This document shows positions 41,343 to 52,555 of a stretch of DNA of 64,000 nt, one piece after another (position 1 is the stretch's first letter; each line of letters opens with the position of its first letter). The notes below the pieces were generated by a model that was given only the letters and a program-made list of their open reading frames with translations, ran no database searches and was not told the origin of the DNA. The stretch lies in contig JBBELK010000001.1 in NCBI GenBank assembly GCA_037783545.1, forward strand, positions 1,178,001 to 1,242,000. The letters are read 5' to 3'. The DNA is from Henricia sp. BOLD:AAB3569. Lineage: Eukaryota > Echinodermata > Asteroidea > Spinulosida > Echinasteridae. The position numbers and the translations under genes were made by a program.

Positions 41343-41492
41343 GCCTTGCGGAACAAAAGGAGAGGGCACGATCTTATTTGGGTATGAATGGTTTGCAACA
41401 TTAATGTATTTTTTTCCAAAACCTGATTTACCTGTTGTAATTATGTTTTGCATTAACCCAAATGTGTCCGCCATACCTCAAAAAGGTTAATG
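41343..41492. repeat. MITE family B, internally deleted copy
   Basis: TTAGCCTTGCGGAACAAAAG, TTATTTGGGTATGAATGG, GTCCGCCATACCTCAAAAAGG in the family order. The second arm is shortened. Confidence 0.7.
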
Positions 41493-41617
41493 CTAGCACT
41501 TCACGCGGCAGCGAGCTTGTGTTCTCAACAAGAAATACAGCTCCTACTGGTCTCCAGCAGTCTCCAAAAGAGGAAGTTCTGACACATGGTGCCACCGTAA
41601 ACCTGTTACTTAATATA

Positions 41618-42187
41618 CACTACCCATCAAAACCTTGGAAACACCTTGACAATTTTAAGTTTTTGAGAATCAAGTACGTATTATTTTAATTGTTTATTCA
41701 TAATAAACCAAGCTAAAGCAAACGGAGATGTAAGGGGTATCTGGAGAGAAAGCAGTCATCTGGAGTGCTGTCCATCATGGAATGGCCTGCCCAGTCACCT
41801 GATCTCAATCCCATTGAGCTGCTCTGGGAGGAGTTGGATCGTAAGGTCAGAAAGAAATGCCCAACCAGCCAAGAAAACCTCTGGAGAGTCTTAAAATGTA
41901 TTTTCACTGAATGTTTGGAGAAACTGACAATCAGGATGCAGAGATTGTGTGTAGCTGTCATAGCTGCTAAGGGGGATTCTTTGATGAACATCAAGTTTAG
42001 CCGTTTCTTTTTGCATGCTCTCCAATTTGTTGAAAAAGCCCACGGCACTAAAATTAACATGTATATATTGCTTTTTGTTAGAATACACCTACTTTTGCTT
42101 TCACAAAATTAACATTCACAAATTTATACGTTTTATTCTCAAAAACCTAAAATTTTCAAGGTGTTTCCAAAGTTTTGATGGGTAGTC
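41618..42187 (+). mobile_element. Internally deleted Tc1-type transposon
   Basis: Terminal inverted repeats CACTACCCATCAAAACCTTG and CTTTGATGGGTAGTC-like, with AAACACCTTGACAATTTTA continuing inward, are flanked by TA (41616-41617 and 42188-42189). The 570-bp length is about a third of a full Tc1 element. Only the C-terminal transposase survives. Confidence 0.88.
41755..42110 (+). pseudogene. Tc1 transposase, C-terminal remnant
   Basis: Encodes EWPAQSPDLNPIELLWEELD, the classic Tc1 block holding the last catalytic acid, followed by a helical LEKLTIRMQRLCVAVIAAKG tail. The DNA-binding domain and the first two catalytic Asp residues are deleted. The ATG at 41771-41773 is internal to the original protein. 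Confidence 0.88.
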
Positions 42188-42189
42188 TA

Positions 42190-43434
42190 TATATAACATA
42201 ATAATTATGTCTGGTTATCCCCATGATAGTGGTTTGTTATGGTCCATAACTATGTTAAGATTGCCACGATGAACTGTCGGGTCTGGGGAATTTGACTGTC
42301 TTATTAGGAAAAATAACGGCTGTAAAAAGTTGCTTTAATCAAAGCTTACATTATCTTATCTTAACACTTCCCGATCCTTCTGAATATGTATAATAAATTA
42401 ACCAAATGCGATTATTTACAAATTTATATACAGGTTTATGATCAGGGTGGGTTAAAAATTGTCAATGTTAGAGCCTGTATACAGATGATTTAACAGTTAT
42501 GGGGTTACGTAGAATTGTTAAAGCTATACTGTTGATTCGGATAATTTGGGTTATCTCTCGATGATACTCTCAAGTGGGAAGGAAGCGTTTTTGTTTGTCC
42601 AGAAAGTATAAATTGGGTCCAAATGTTTTTCCATCCTAGCTGGTCTCGATTCTGTAAATACGCCCATATACAATAGTGAGGTGCTGAGAGGTCCTCGTTG
42701 GCTCTATATAGACTCCAAGAGCAGATTTATAGAAATTCAAAAATATAACTTAGTCTGAATGGTCAAACTTGTTTATACGATTCCGTTTCGTATATAGGCT
42801 ACTGTTAATACAAGATGGTTCCAATACACGTACGTTAATCCAACAGATTCTCGGTAATTCTTGTTTATATAAAATTAACAGAGTGGATCAAAATAATTGA
42901 GAATGAGAATAAGTGTACTTTTGTCAAGAGATACTGGATGGAAGAAACTCTGATTCGTGCATTTTGTAAGTGTACAGCAACGATTTTCCTTTGGATTTTT
43001 CTCTATGTATATAGATTAACGAGAAAGCGAATATGAATATAGCTTTGGATAACGAGATATTTCTCTTTATCAAACCAGATTTGAGCATAAATATATTTGT
43101 TTAATTTGTAGGTTTTACATTTATAAAAGGAAGTTAAACAATATGAACTTACCATTTCTTGTCCTTAAACACGATATTAAGTACATGTATTACTATTTAG
43201 TGGAAAAAACTATTATATTATAATGGAGATAACATTTAATGTAAAGAGAAATGGTCGCTTTTCTTGCAACTCTTTCAGGATTAAGATTTATACGATTATA
43301 TCCACAGAGAGGTTTTTTCTTATGTACATGTATTAAAATTGTAATGAAAGAACAACTTAAAAACAAATTATGAAATACCTTTTCGACTATAAACCGTACC
43401 TATAGCTCTAAATATTTTGTATGTATGTATGTAT
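42190..43434. other. AT-rich stretch with a possible decayed non-LTR remnant
   Basis: A plus-strand frame near 42435-42480 reads VYDQGGLKIVNVRA, which resembles the GGLK-x-(V/I)-(N/D) block downstream of some non-LTR reverse transcriptases, but it is quickly interrupted. Weak evidence; otherwise nothing is recognised. A (GTAT)n run precedes the next MITE. Confidence 0.3.
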
Positions 43435-43438
43435 TTAA

Positions 43439-43567
43439 AGGCACAGGCTCGTCAATGCGCGCGAGTCCAAATTCGTGCCACGAAATACGCAGCTCCATGC
43501 CTTTGCTATGGAGCTGCGTATTTCGTGGCACGAATTTGGCCTCACGCGCGCATTGACGAGCATCTGT
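43439..43567. repeat. Palindromic MITE family C, copy 2
   Basis: AGGCACAGGCTCGTCAATGC start, GTGCCACGAAATACGCAGCT and its complement around a CATGCCTTTGCTATG loop. TTAA precedes it (43435-43438); the right TTAA is lost. Confidence 0.9.
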
Positions 43568-44147
43568 TGGCATGGCAATATTTGGAGAGTCAACTCGATT
43601 GTGATTTAGTTCACATTTGGCGATCCTTCGAGGGGTGTTATCATGTATTGTTCTATGTCAATTTTCTATGGTAGGGCCTACTATGTTTTGATTCTTGTAT
43701 GCCCCGAGAAAAAATAAATTAAATGGAATGAAATGAAATTTATGTATCAATTTGACTGACCATTGATAGAAACACCGCTAATCAAGGTAAATTGAGTTTT
43801 CGAGATTAAAAAATGACAAAATAACATTGATAAGTAAATAGTATATCTGAGTTAAAACTTTGGTAGTGCTTATAAAATGTAGGCCCCTACATACTTAGCA
43901 AAATAATCAAACAGAAAGACCAGTTTCATGGGCGTTGGAAGCTTTTCAAAAGTGGTGGGGGTAGGGCATATGGAAAAGTAGTCCCTTTTGCTCCACACGT
44001 AAAGCCGTGGGGGTGGGGGATGATAAGGGCATAAGGTTCTGAACATGACAGAAAAGGCTAATCATGTATACAGTGAAACTTGTCTATATAGTAGCCATCC
44101 TCGGGACCGTAAAAAAACTGGCGACTATAAGACTGTGGCGTCAACAA
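43568..44147. other. Intergenic, nothing recognised
   Basis: AT-rich. 44070-44130 has GTGAAACTTGTCTATATAG ... CTCGGGACCGTAAAA, which looks like an eroded dispersed repeat. Confidence 0.35.
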
Positions 44148-44421
44148 CTATCATATCCGCCATTGCTGTGTCCATACTATGGCGCGCCAAAGCGCAAATA
44201 ATTTAACATTGATAATCCTGCCATCAACCCTGAAAAACAATTCTCAACATTGTTAAAAACTTGCCAACAAAAGCACGGCATGCCAGTTTCAAACAGTCTA
44301 TCAACATTTAAAAGTCATCATGATGCCAACTTTTGCGAAAATATGCGTCAACATTAAAGTATCAGTGTTGAATTATTTTCGCTTTGGCGTGCCATAGTAT
44401 GGACACAGGAATGGCGGATAG
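44148..44421. repeat. Palindromic MITE family N
   Basis: CTATCATATCCGCCATTGCT and GTGTCCATACTATGGCGCGC pair with GCCATAGTATGGACAC and AATGGCGGATAG at the right end. Confidence 0.85.
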
Positions 44422-44886
44422 CAACCGGTTGTCAAGAAAGTGAAACCCAAGAATAGATTTTCAAGGTTTTCTGAAGCTTTGATGCGGAACAAATCACATT
44501 CCTGAAAATAAAAAAGAGGTACAAAGGGAAAGGAAAACACGTTCTTCCTCAATTCTTCCGGAAGAAAATTCATTTATTTTCTATGTTTCCCTCATATGTG
44601 GATAAAATACGATAACAATCAAAAACAAAAACAATCATAATTTATTCCCTTTTGGTGAACAAAGTCACGGTGGCTAAACTTTCTGTTCGTTTATTGACAA
44701 ACTTTAAAAAATATTTCAATTTTATTCAAGAAAATGCTTTCATTTCTTAAACTTTCATTAAATCAAGTTCACATAATACACTGTATTAATCGTGCAATTA
44801 TTTCCCAAAACGACGTTTCCCAGGTTTTCAGTCCGTTAATGTAGACGAGAACAAAAAGGTTAATGGCGAGAATACCAGTAGTAGCA
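44422..44886. other. Intergenic, nothing recognised
   Basis: AT-rich flank of the hAT element. No coding pattern is visible. Confidence 0.4.
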
Positions 44887-44894
44887 GCAAGGTT

Positions 44895-45310
44895 CAGCGG
44901 CGTAGCCAGGATTTTTTTCATTGGGGCGCACGGGGGTCGTGGGGGGGGGGGGGTGGGGTGGGGGGGGGGGGGGGTGGAGAGTGTCGGGGTGGGGGGTGGA
45001 GAGTGTCGGGGGGAGGAGGGGGGTGGAGAGTGTCGGGGGCACTGCTTTTTACCGACAATTATGACGGGAAGAGGAAGGCTAGGGGGTGGGGGGGGGGGGG
45101 GGTGCTCATCCCGTTCCACCACGTGCATTGTACATGCATGTACTCAGGGCATACAGCACTCTCAGCAGACATCCACTCAGTTAATTAAGTAAAACTATAT
45201 CGTTTTCAACAATCTTTTTCCCAACTTTTCCCAACAAAAACAATATGTATCGTAAACATTAGTGGGAGCGGGTGAACGTGCCCCCCATGTCCACCGTAGC
45301 TAGGCCGCTG
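44895..45310. mobile_element. Non-autonomous hAT element with perfect 8-bp duplication
   Basis: Ends CAGCGGCGTAGCCAGGAT and CCGTAGCTAGGCCGCTG, flanked by GCAAGGTT at 44887-44894 and 45311-45318. The CAG..CTG termini and 8-bp duplication define the hAT superfamily. The interior (about 44940-45105) is G-rich, with three tandem copies of GGTGGAGAGTGTCGGGG. Frames across it (Pro-rich on the minus strand) are artefacts. Confidence 0.93.
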
Positions 45311-45439
45311 GCAAGGTTGCACGCCAGACCGAGAGAGAGAGAGAGTTACTAGCGAACCGAGGTGTCATCATATAGGAAGGATATGTAACACAGTTGTGTT
45401 CCGTGTACGATACCTGTACAACAACGAAAAGAAATTCCA

Positions 45440-45720
45440 CAGCCCGTAACCTTTTTCAACATCTGTCAGGTCCGGCAGATGTGGGCCGAACATCCTTTCC
45501 CGGGGCCTATAGGGAAAGTTTGGACCCAGAAGTTCAAACTCGTGCACTAACTTCAGTGGCGGATCCAGCCTCATTAAAATATAGGAATACAATGGATTTC
45601 AGGGGGTCCGACCCCCTGATTTTCATTGTATTATTGTATTTTAATGAGGCTGGATCCGCCTCTGGACTTTGTATATACATGGGCAGGTGAGCTACTCTCC
45701 GATGCGGAATCCACTGTACG
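45440..45720. repeat. Dispersed repeat family O, copy 1, with a hAT-like MITE inside
   Basis: CCGTAACCTTTTTCAACATC, GGCAGATGTGGGCCGAACAT, CCCAGAAGTTCAAACTCGTG then ACATGGGCAGGTGAGCTACT. Related copies are at 53358-53475 and 54150-54300. The insertion at 45549-45664 has CAGTGGCGGATCCAGCCTCA and its complement as ends, with a CAATGGATTTCAGGGGG / CCCCCTGATTTTCATTG centre. Confidence 0.8.
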
Positions 45721-45794
45721 TTACCCTATATATACTATACTGGCAAGGATGCCTTGCTTAAACTGGTTATTTTCACTTCAGTACATAATGTTAA

Positions 45795-46223
45795 AGTTGC
45801 ACTGCCCGTGTTTGGGCCGATTTGGGCGTCAAATTTGTTTTTTAAAGTTAAATAGGTATTTTTCTAGAATAGAAAAAGTTATCAGCTTTCATTTGGTACC
45901 AAGAACGTAAAAATCCGTCAAGGATTAATGCCAGTCGATTAAAAACAAGAAATGATTAAATGGCTGGCAGGTCAATTAATCGACAGGGTTATGACGTAAA
46001 TGTACATGTGCGCGTACATGTGTACATGTACATATGAGCGTACGCGCACATGTACAACATGTGAAGCACGTTTCAAGAAAAAGGCTTGTATCTCCAATTC
46101 CCGACGTCGGAAATTTAAGTTTTTGATATTTTTCGTTACAGAGACACGTAAGCTTTCTAAATTCGTTCGCTTGTGTAAATTAATTTTCTTTAATCCTTTC
46201 ACCGAAACACGGGCAATGCAACT
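45795..46223. repeat. TTAA-flanked MITE, copy 1
   Basis: Ends AGTTGCACTGCCCGTGTTTG and AAACACGGGCAATGCAACT, flanked by TTAA (45791-45794, 46224-46227). A central TACATGTGCGCGTACATGTG palindrome is present. Nearly identical to 49356-49798, so recently active. Confidence 0.92.
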
Positions 46224-46249
46224 TTAAGTGCAAGCGATCGTATAGGCCG

Positions 46250-46702
46250 TGAACAGTCCATGCAAAGCAAACCATTGTCTTGAGTGTAGTGAGATGACCG
46301 ATGCATTGCCTCAATTTTCGCATATCTGCTAATTATTCTTACATTGTTGACCATGCAGTTCATAACAACAAAAGGTGCTCTACAATTAAGATAGCAGCTA
46401 TTCGATACGGTCTATACATCGAGAAATTGATAAACGAGCCGGGATGGGGGCGAAATGTAGCTGGGGTGCCGAAGGCACGCCAGCGCTATCTTGGGGCGTG
46501 CTCTCTCAGAAATTGAATTATTTAAGCAATTTTCCTGTAATCTGAGGCAAAGTATGGTCCATAATTATTTGATGCATGATCACGGTCACTATCTCAACCA
46601 AGTTAATTTTTAGTGGTTTATTTTCCCTCCGGTCTGTAAACAGGGTCTGCAAAGCATTGTCTTGAGAGTACTATGATGACCGACGCGTGGCCTCAATTCT
46701 CG
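46250..46702. other. Direct repeat flanking an unrecognised 330-bp stretch
   Basis: ATTGTCTTGAGTGTAGTGAG with a following GATGACCGATGCATTGCCTC (about 46275-46310) recurs diverged at about 46655-46700. No coding content is seen. Confidence 0.55.
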
Positions 46703-46945
46703 TATAGACGATGTGCTCTTTGTTTATATCTAAACTGCCATCTGTTGAAAATATTGGTCGTCGTCATGTGCACGAATTCTGTTTTGCATAAATTTGGTTT
46801 GGTAATGTGCCAAAGGTCACATAATTCAAAGACGATTTGACATGCAACCTCATTCCTAAACCAAATTTATGCAAAACACGATGCGTGCGCATAACGCCGG
46901 GCATGTTTTAGTTTGCTGTGACCCCAGAGGGCACATCGTCTATAG
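46703..46945. repeat. Palindromic MITE family E, copy 2
   Basis: TATAGACGATGTGCTC and GCACATCGTCTATA ends, with GCATAAATTTGG / CCAAATTTATGC and GCGTGCGCATAACGCCGGGC in the core as at 8501-8730. Confidence 0.85.
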
Positions 46946-47381
46946 CCAACAGCACATCCAGTGTATGGGAACGAAATCACTGATGTGGAACAGTCTATGA
47001 AACCAATTTCAAGGTAATCAATCTATCAGTGCCTTTCTAAATATCCAGTTTAAGTTTAATATTCAACAAATTTCTGATAAAAAAGTATTATGTTTTTAAA
47101 ATTACGTTTCTTTTGGGGGCGAGTATATAAAATGTTAGGTGTACAGGACATCCAGACCGTTTTCGTCTAGATGTTTGTGCAGATAACTGTGACGTCAAAA
47201 ACAAAATAATTCTCTCTGAGAAGAGGTCGCCTGTATATACATGTATATCGATAAAGGATCAGTTCACTATATTACTTTGCAACATCGGCTTTGGTGACAG
47301 AAAAGAAAATGCCAGGAACGGACAATCATCATCATGGTTGTTGTCATTTTTATGAACATACACGCGGTCGTTTCTTTACGT
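46946..47381. other. 3' flank of the second PAN gene
   Basis: No gene or element recognised. It would include the 3'UTR of the minus-strand gene. Confidence 0.4.
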
Positions 47382-50300
47382 TTAGTAAAAGTAAAGGTTT
47401 GGACAGCAATAGACATTATTTCCGGAAGGGTTAGGTCTGGGTGTGTTTGCAATTGTATCTTCGTAGCATTCTCCTGGCCTTGTGGTGTAATTTTCACAAT
47501 CATCACCGAACACGCGGACATCACGACTGGGACTCACGTAGAAATACCACCGGCTGGTAGACAAGCTATAGCCTCGCCCGTGTGCCGCCTTCAGCTCGGC
47601 CAACGTGCAGGGGTGAGCGGCCAGAGCAGCGCAGGCACTTGCCTTGCCATTGGTGTCGCAAACGGTGTAGGTTCCCGGTGTGACCACGGGGTTTTGTGGT
47701 GTGCGTTGACGCCCCGTGCAGCAAACACCAGGCGAGGGCCTGACCATCGGTAGGCCGTGTTGAGCCACGTCCACCCCGGTCAACTTGGCTTGACTATCTG
47801 GCACAGCGTACCACATGTCGGTGTTCTCGGGTAGATCCGTTGGGTTGCCACTTTTGACGGACTGTTCAATTTCCCACAGCTCGCACAGGTGACGCTCGAT
47901 CCCACACTCGGCAGCCGCCAAGGCCTGCGTTCGGAAGTTGTTCTCCGTGAGCCTGGATAGCCCTTTGAAATAGTAAAAATAATTACATGTATGCTTTTTA
48001 AATTATTAAATTTCATTCATACCAATTTCAAACCATGAAGTGCACTACAATGTATAATAAAGAATGCTGTCGTGATGCCTTCCTTTCCTAATTCCTGTTG
48101 TTAGTGAAGGCTAAAAGAAGTGAACATTTACAGATTGTTGTTAACCTTTTTGTTGGGATTTGAATTGCTGTGAGCATGAAGCTATGATTAAGACGTTGCA
48201 TAGGCCTACCTTCAGTTCGAGTCGTTTTGAGGACAAGATTGGCAACAATCACCCCCTGTAGAGAGAAATAGACAATATTCAGCCGCGCACCATTTGCCTA
48301 CATCGAGCTTAAAGGCAGAGGCTCGTCAGCAATGCGCGCGTGCCAAATTCGTGCCACGAAATACGCAACTCCATAGCGAAGGCATGGAGCTGCGTATTTC
48401 GTTGCACGAATTTGGCGCGCGCGCATTGCTGACGAGCCTCTGTCTTTAAGATCTCTTACATCCCTACATTTGAATGGACTAAATCCATTTCTTGAATTTG
48501 TAAACAAAAATCGTATTAACAAGAAATCGTAAAAACAAAATAATATGCGAGTTATAACTTGACTTAAATGCATGCAGCCGTATACGCAATTCATAACACG
48601 CGCTATACGTGAACAAGGGGGGCGGGCATCTAGAGGTCTTGTGTTTATCCCGACGATAAACACAGGGCTTTTCCGCATTAAAAATAATAAAATTTAGGGT
48701 CAAAGGTCACCATCTTAATTTGTGTACAGCTTGACCATACCCAACCATAATGCCATCGACCCAATCCTGGTATCTCTTACCACTTTCAAATTATAGGCCA
48801 ACAAAGATTTGACCAATAGGAAATAGGGTCAAAGGTCTTTTTCAGATTACATGTACTAAATTAGGTAAACGATAACGTCTAAGATCTAAGACTGTTAGTA
48901 CCAATTTTCAAGTTCATACATTGTTCCGTTTTTAAGTTAGTCTGCTTTTTCCCCCAAAAAAATCCAAAATTATTATGATTAGGCAACCGATGACGTCACC
49001 GTAATGTTACACAAACATCAAGATCCCTAACCTAGGACCTATGACTGTACAAAGTTTCAAGTTCATACCTTGTTCCATTTTATAGTTAGGTTGCTTTTCC
49101 CCCAAAAAAAATCAACATTTCAGAGACATTTTAAATTATTATAATTAGACAACCGATGACGTCATCGCGATTTTACATAAACATCTGGATCCCGACACTA
49201 AGTCATTTTGTGTTGATTTTTGACTAAATGGAGTTATTTGTTTAATTTCGCCGTGTCTAGCCAATTCTATGCATATATTCATCCCACCTATGCTGTGTCT
49301 GCTCGTCCGATTATTAGTTTGTACAGTGTATGTCTCTAACTCTGTGTTTTGTTAAAGTTGCACTGCCCGTGTTTGGGCCGATTTGGGCGTACAATTTTTT
49401 TTTTTAAGTTAAATAGGTATTTTTCTTGAATAGAAAAAAGTTATCAGCTTTCATTTGGTACCAAGAACGTAAAAATCCGTCAAGGATTAATGCCAGTCGA
49501 TTAAAAACAAGAAATGATTAAAAGGCTGGCAGGTCATTTAATCGACAGGGTTATGACGTAAATGTACATGTGCGCGTACATGTGTACATTGTACACATAC
49601 TATGTACATATGAGCGTACGCGCACATGTACAACATGTGAAGCACGTTTCAAGAAAAAGGCTTGTATCTCCAATTCCCGACGTCGGAAATTTAAGTTTTT
49701 GATATTTTTCGTTACAGAGACACGTAAGCTTTCTAAATTCGTTCGCTTGTGTAAATTAATTTTTTTAATCCTTTCACCGAAACACGGGCAATGCAACTTT
49801 AATTGTTTTTATATTTCCATATAAGCCGTCAGGCTTCGGAATTTGCCTCCATAATTGCCACTATAACTTCTCTTCTCGATATTTGCATTTTTTTCTGTAC
49901 TGTATACGTACATATGTATGTGTGTATTATTTCTATACACTTAACTTGTGTTGATAATGATTTATTGGCTATGGAGCGTCAAAAGTGTACAACCCAAATT
50001 TCTCGTTTTCTGCTAGTAGATTTTGAGTTGTCCACTTTTGACGCTCCATAATTGGCATTGTGGAAATGAATGTTAACTGAAATGAAGAATGAAAATGAAA
50101 AAGATCTAAGAATGTACCAAGTTTCAAGTTTATACCTTGTTCGGTTCTCAAGTTAGGCTGCATTTTGCTAAAAATGCCAATTTTTAAATAATTAAAATTA
50201 GGTATCTCATGGCGTCATCATGAATTGTTTTTAGGACCCACACCAGCCTATTGAGCTCTTGCCAATGACGTCATTTTGGGAGTAAAACAATGCCGCGTAA

Positions 50301-51995
50301 TTGTGGAAGCAATGTGCGTGCGCGTTGTGTGTGTCCATAGCGCGCGTAACGCGCTATGATGAGGCTCCCATTGGTGAACTAAACCGCGTTGCGCCCACCA
50401 GAGAGACACACAACGCGCACGCACATCGCTTCCACAATGACTCAGCATTATTTGACTCCCAAAATGGCATATTCGCACGTGTTCGAAAGGGGTCAATAGG
50501 TCTAAGTGTATGCCAAGTCCATCTTTGAACGAATGAAAATATTCGTTCCATTGAACGAATGAAAAACATTCATTACATGTAATTGTTTTATATAACGCCC
50601 AAAGAGATCATTGTCATTTGATTGGAGAACATCTGACAGCCTGAGAATATGAAAAAAAGTACCCTTACATCCCTCGCATCACAGTAACCGAATCCGACTC
50701 ATCTACCACACACGCGTCTTACGCAAACGCGTCTGCTTCAGCGTCGTGCAATGTCACGCGCGTATACGAACACGCGCTTACAGTAAAAATGCATGCAGTG
50801 CGCGTGCCGTGCAATGGAAACGGGCGCGCCGTGCAATGGGAACAGGCGCGCCGTGCAATGGAAAAATCGTATGGAACAAAATTGCACGGTTGGATATAGC
50901 ATTGAATGGTTAAATTATTTAACGCCATGTGACCTGCTATCGTCGAATCAAATGACAAGGATCTACTTAAGCGTTATATAATAGCAACTATCCAATGAAA
51001 TGTTTTCGCCCGAGATGATATAATTTTACCAGATAATATAGTCCATGAAGAAGAAATTATTTAGATCGTTTGCAAACGATTTACTTCTCATCTGGGCGGT
51101 CCGAAATGGGCGTTGTGTACTGCGTGTATGCTGTTCCAACGCGATGCATTTTTTAATGCATCGCGTGGGTCCCCGCGTGGGTCGCGCACACGTACGTAGA
51201 CGCGCGCCACAGATCAGAGTGCATGACGCGAGCCACACAGAGTACGGACCGACTAAGAAAGAATATTTGAAACACCCCGCCAAGACCGGCAAAATGCATA
51301 TGGATTTCCATGTTTTTAGAAGACTTATTTTGACAGAGCTGAAATTTCTTCGGATGAGTTTGTTGATGTCTTTCCTTTGATTTATAATGTTTTTTTTCCA
51401 CGAATCGCTCAAAAACAGATCATCTACAGGGTCTATAAACACCTTTGTTAATGCTTAGTTTACATTAATTGGCCTGCGATTATTCTACGGAGCCCGTATC
51501 CTGCCCGTATACCCTTTTCCGTGCGGAGGCAGGAGGCGGCCGTGAGATTTTCGTGTATTTTTAACGGAGGGGCCTTTCAACGGAGTTACAGATTTTGTTA
51601 GCCTGATAACAGCTTCGATACAATTACATGTACTGTTTTCAACTCACCTCCGCCGATGTGTGGTAGAAAGTAACAAAACTTTCTTTTTCAGTTGGCGGTG
51701 AAGTCGCCGCCGTCGCAGCGCCGTTCAGCATGCAACGCCTCTGGTCATCCATATATGTGAATGAGTAGCAGCGGTCGTTCCATGCACACCTTTGGCCACA
51801 CTCCAGCATGGTCACTTGCCGGTTGATTACCCGATAGGACTGGGCAAGTGTGATGCAGTGGGGAACGCCACGGTACCACTGTGACACTCCCAACATGGTG
51901 TCTGCAGCGTCTTCATGCTGGCCGGTTGTCTGCACTATCAGATGCGGAGAGACCACCAACAGTAAAAGTATGGACAAACACGACACGGATCCCAT
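47382..51995 (-). CDS. Secreted PAN/apple-like protein with a novel Cys-rich C-terminal domain (paralogue 2)
   Basis: Exons 51648-51995, 48210-48255 and 47382-47962 join in phases 0 and 1 and encode 324 residues. Residues 1-21 form a signal peptide (LSILLLLVVSPHLIV core). Cys 47, 66, 70, 76 and 88 repeat the spacing of paralogue 1, with LECGQRCAWNDRCYSFTY and RRCMLNG. The 46-nt exon 2 encodes a linker (GVIVANLVLKTTRTE). Exon 3 is 581 nt, exactly as in paralogue 1, and keeps LAAAECG-x2-RHLCELWEI, LPENTDMWYAV, QHGLPMV-PSPGVCC, LAAHPCT-AELKAAH, ECYE and NTPR, plus all ten Cys and one extra (TVCDTN). Identity of the last domain is roughly half by eye. Intron 1 (3.4 kb) is full of repeats. Function is unknown; a secreted, disulfide-rich binding protein is the natural guess. 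Confidence 0.85.
48313..48445. repeat. Palindromic MITE family C, copy 3, TTAA-flanked
   Basis: AGGCAGAGGCTCGTCAGC ... GCTGACGAGCCTCTGTC with GTGCCACGAAATACGCAACT arms, flanked by TTAA at 48309-48312 and 48446-48449. It lies in intron 1 of the second PAN gene, about 55 bp from exon 2. Confidence 0.93.
48700..49215. repeat. Intronic tandem repeat, unit about 165 bp, with TGACGTCA sites
   Basis: Units carry AGTTTCAAGTTCATACCTTG, TTTTCCCCCAAAAAAAATC, AATTAGGCAACCGATGACGT and a C/T-A-C-A-T-AAACATC segment. GATGACGTCA recurs at about 48990 and 49155. A further unit at 50095-50230 is displaced by inserted elements. Confidence 0.75.
49356..49798. repeat. TTAA-flanked MITE, copy 2
   Basis: Near-identical to 45795-46223, flanked by TTAA at 49352-49355 and 49799-49802. 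It lies inside intron 1 of the second PAN gene. The central TACATGTGCGCG palindrome is slightly expanded. Confidence 0.92.
49966..50052. repeat. Small palindromic MITE
   Basis: TATGGAGCGTCAAAAGTG and CACTTTTGACGCTCCATA ends, with ATTGGC on both flanks as a possible duplication. Confidence 0.85.
50095..50230. repeat. Displaced unit of the 165-bp intronic tandem repeat
   Basis: AAGATCTAAGAATGTACCAA, GTTTCAAGTTTATACCTTGT and AATTAGGTATCTCATGGCGT follow the unit order of 48700-49215. Confidence 0.65.
50262..50470. repeat. Palindromic MITE family P
   Basis: ATTTTGGGAGTAAAACAATG, GTGGAAGCAATGTGCGTGCG and CGTTGTGTGTGTC arms pair with their complements up to TGACTCCCAAAAT, around ATAGCGCGCGTAACGCGCTAT. 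Confidence 0.85.
50583..50985. repeat. Palindromic MITE family Q with a 20-bp internal tandem
   Basis: TTATATAACGCCCAAAGAGA and ATTGTCATTTGATT pair with AATCAAATGACAAGGATCTA ... GCGTTATATAA. The centre has three copies of GCGCGCCGTGCAATGG-type units (about 50803-50870). Confidence 0.75.
51138..51167. repeat. Hairpin ACGCGATGCATT
   Basis: ACGCGATGCATT, TTTT loop, AATGCATCGCGT: a near-perfect stem. A second small palindrome, ATCGTTTGCAAACGAT, lies near 51065. Confidence 0.85.
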
Positions 51996-52036
51996 CGTGT
52001 ATATGGCGTTGGTGTTACTAGCTCGAGAACTCGATC

Positions 52037-52046
52037 AGCTATATAC
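52037..52046 (-). promoter_or_regulatory. Putative TATA-like box of the second PAN gene
   Basis: On the minus strand GTATATAGC lies about 45 bp upstream of the ATG at 51995. That is closer than in paralogue 1, so the 5'UTR would be very short. Confidence 0.4.
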
Positions 52047-52555
52047 CTAGATTTGTCAAGATCCGAGTTTATATGGACGTGCTTAGGTGATTTAGTAAGA
52101 GAAGTTGAGACTAGCGCAGCAGTATAAGTTTTAGCGTGCAGGGACCAATAGGAGGGGTTGATTAACTTACGCCGTTGTTGGCCCAAACGCCCGATCACTG
52201 CCAACCAAAATCTAGAGTATCGTGTCACCGTTTCCGTCTGCGATTCACAGAATAGATTCTGCGGTGCTCTTCCGTTCGGGATATGTTTTGGAATGAATCC
52301 TAGTTATGGAGAATGGTAACCAGATGCACTCAACCTGTTTTTTTTCTGTGCCGGCAATCCACTAAATATATTTCCACCCTGCAGCTAGGAATTTTAACGG
52401 GAAACAGTGTGAAAGGGAACATGTTTTGTAATCTGTTCAGAAAAATTTCAAACAAAAGACTTTTAAAACTTTCAATTTGGCGTGAACTTTAATTTGTCCT
52501 TTTTTTTCGCGTGTTATATACGCGTTACACTTTCGATGTTTTTGATATCCCAAAA
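52047..52555. other. 5' flank of the second PAN gene, nothing else recognised
   Basis: No gene-like frame or palindrome is evident. Confidence 0.4.

Noticed and set aside
43417..43674. Palindromic array considered as CRISPR-like
   Set aside because: It is a single foldback MITE in animal DNA, with no regular spacers.
44769..45128. Pro-rich frame on the minus strand
   Set aside because: It is the complement of the G-rich tandem repeat inside a hAT element.
47334..47753. 139-codon plus-strand frame
   Set aside because: It is the antisense shadow of exon 3 of the second PAN gene.
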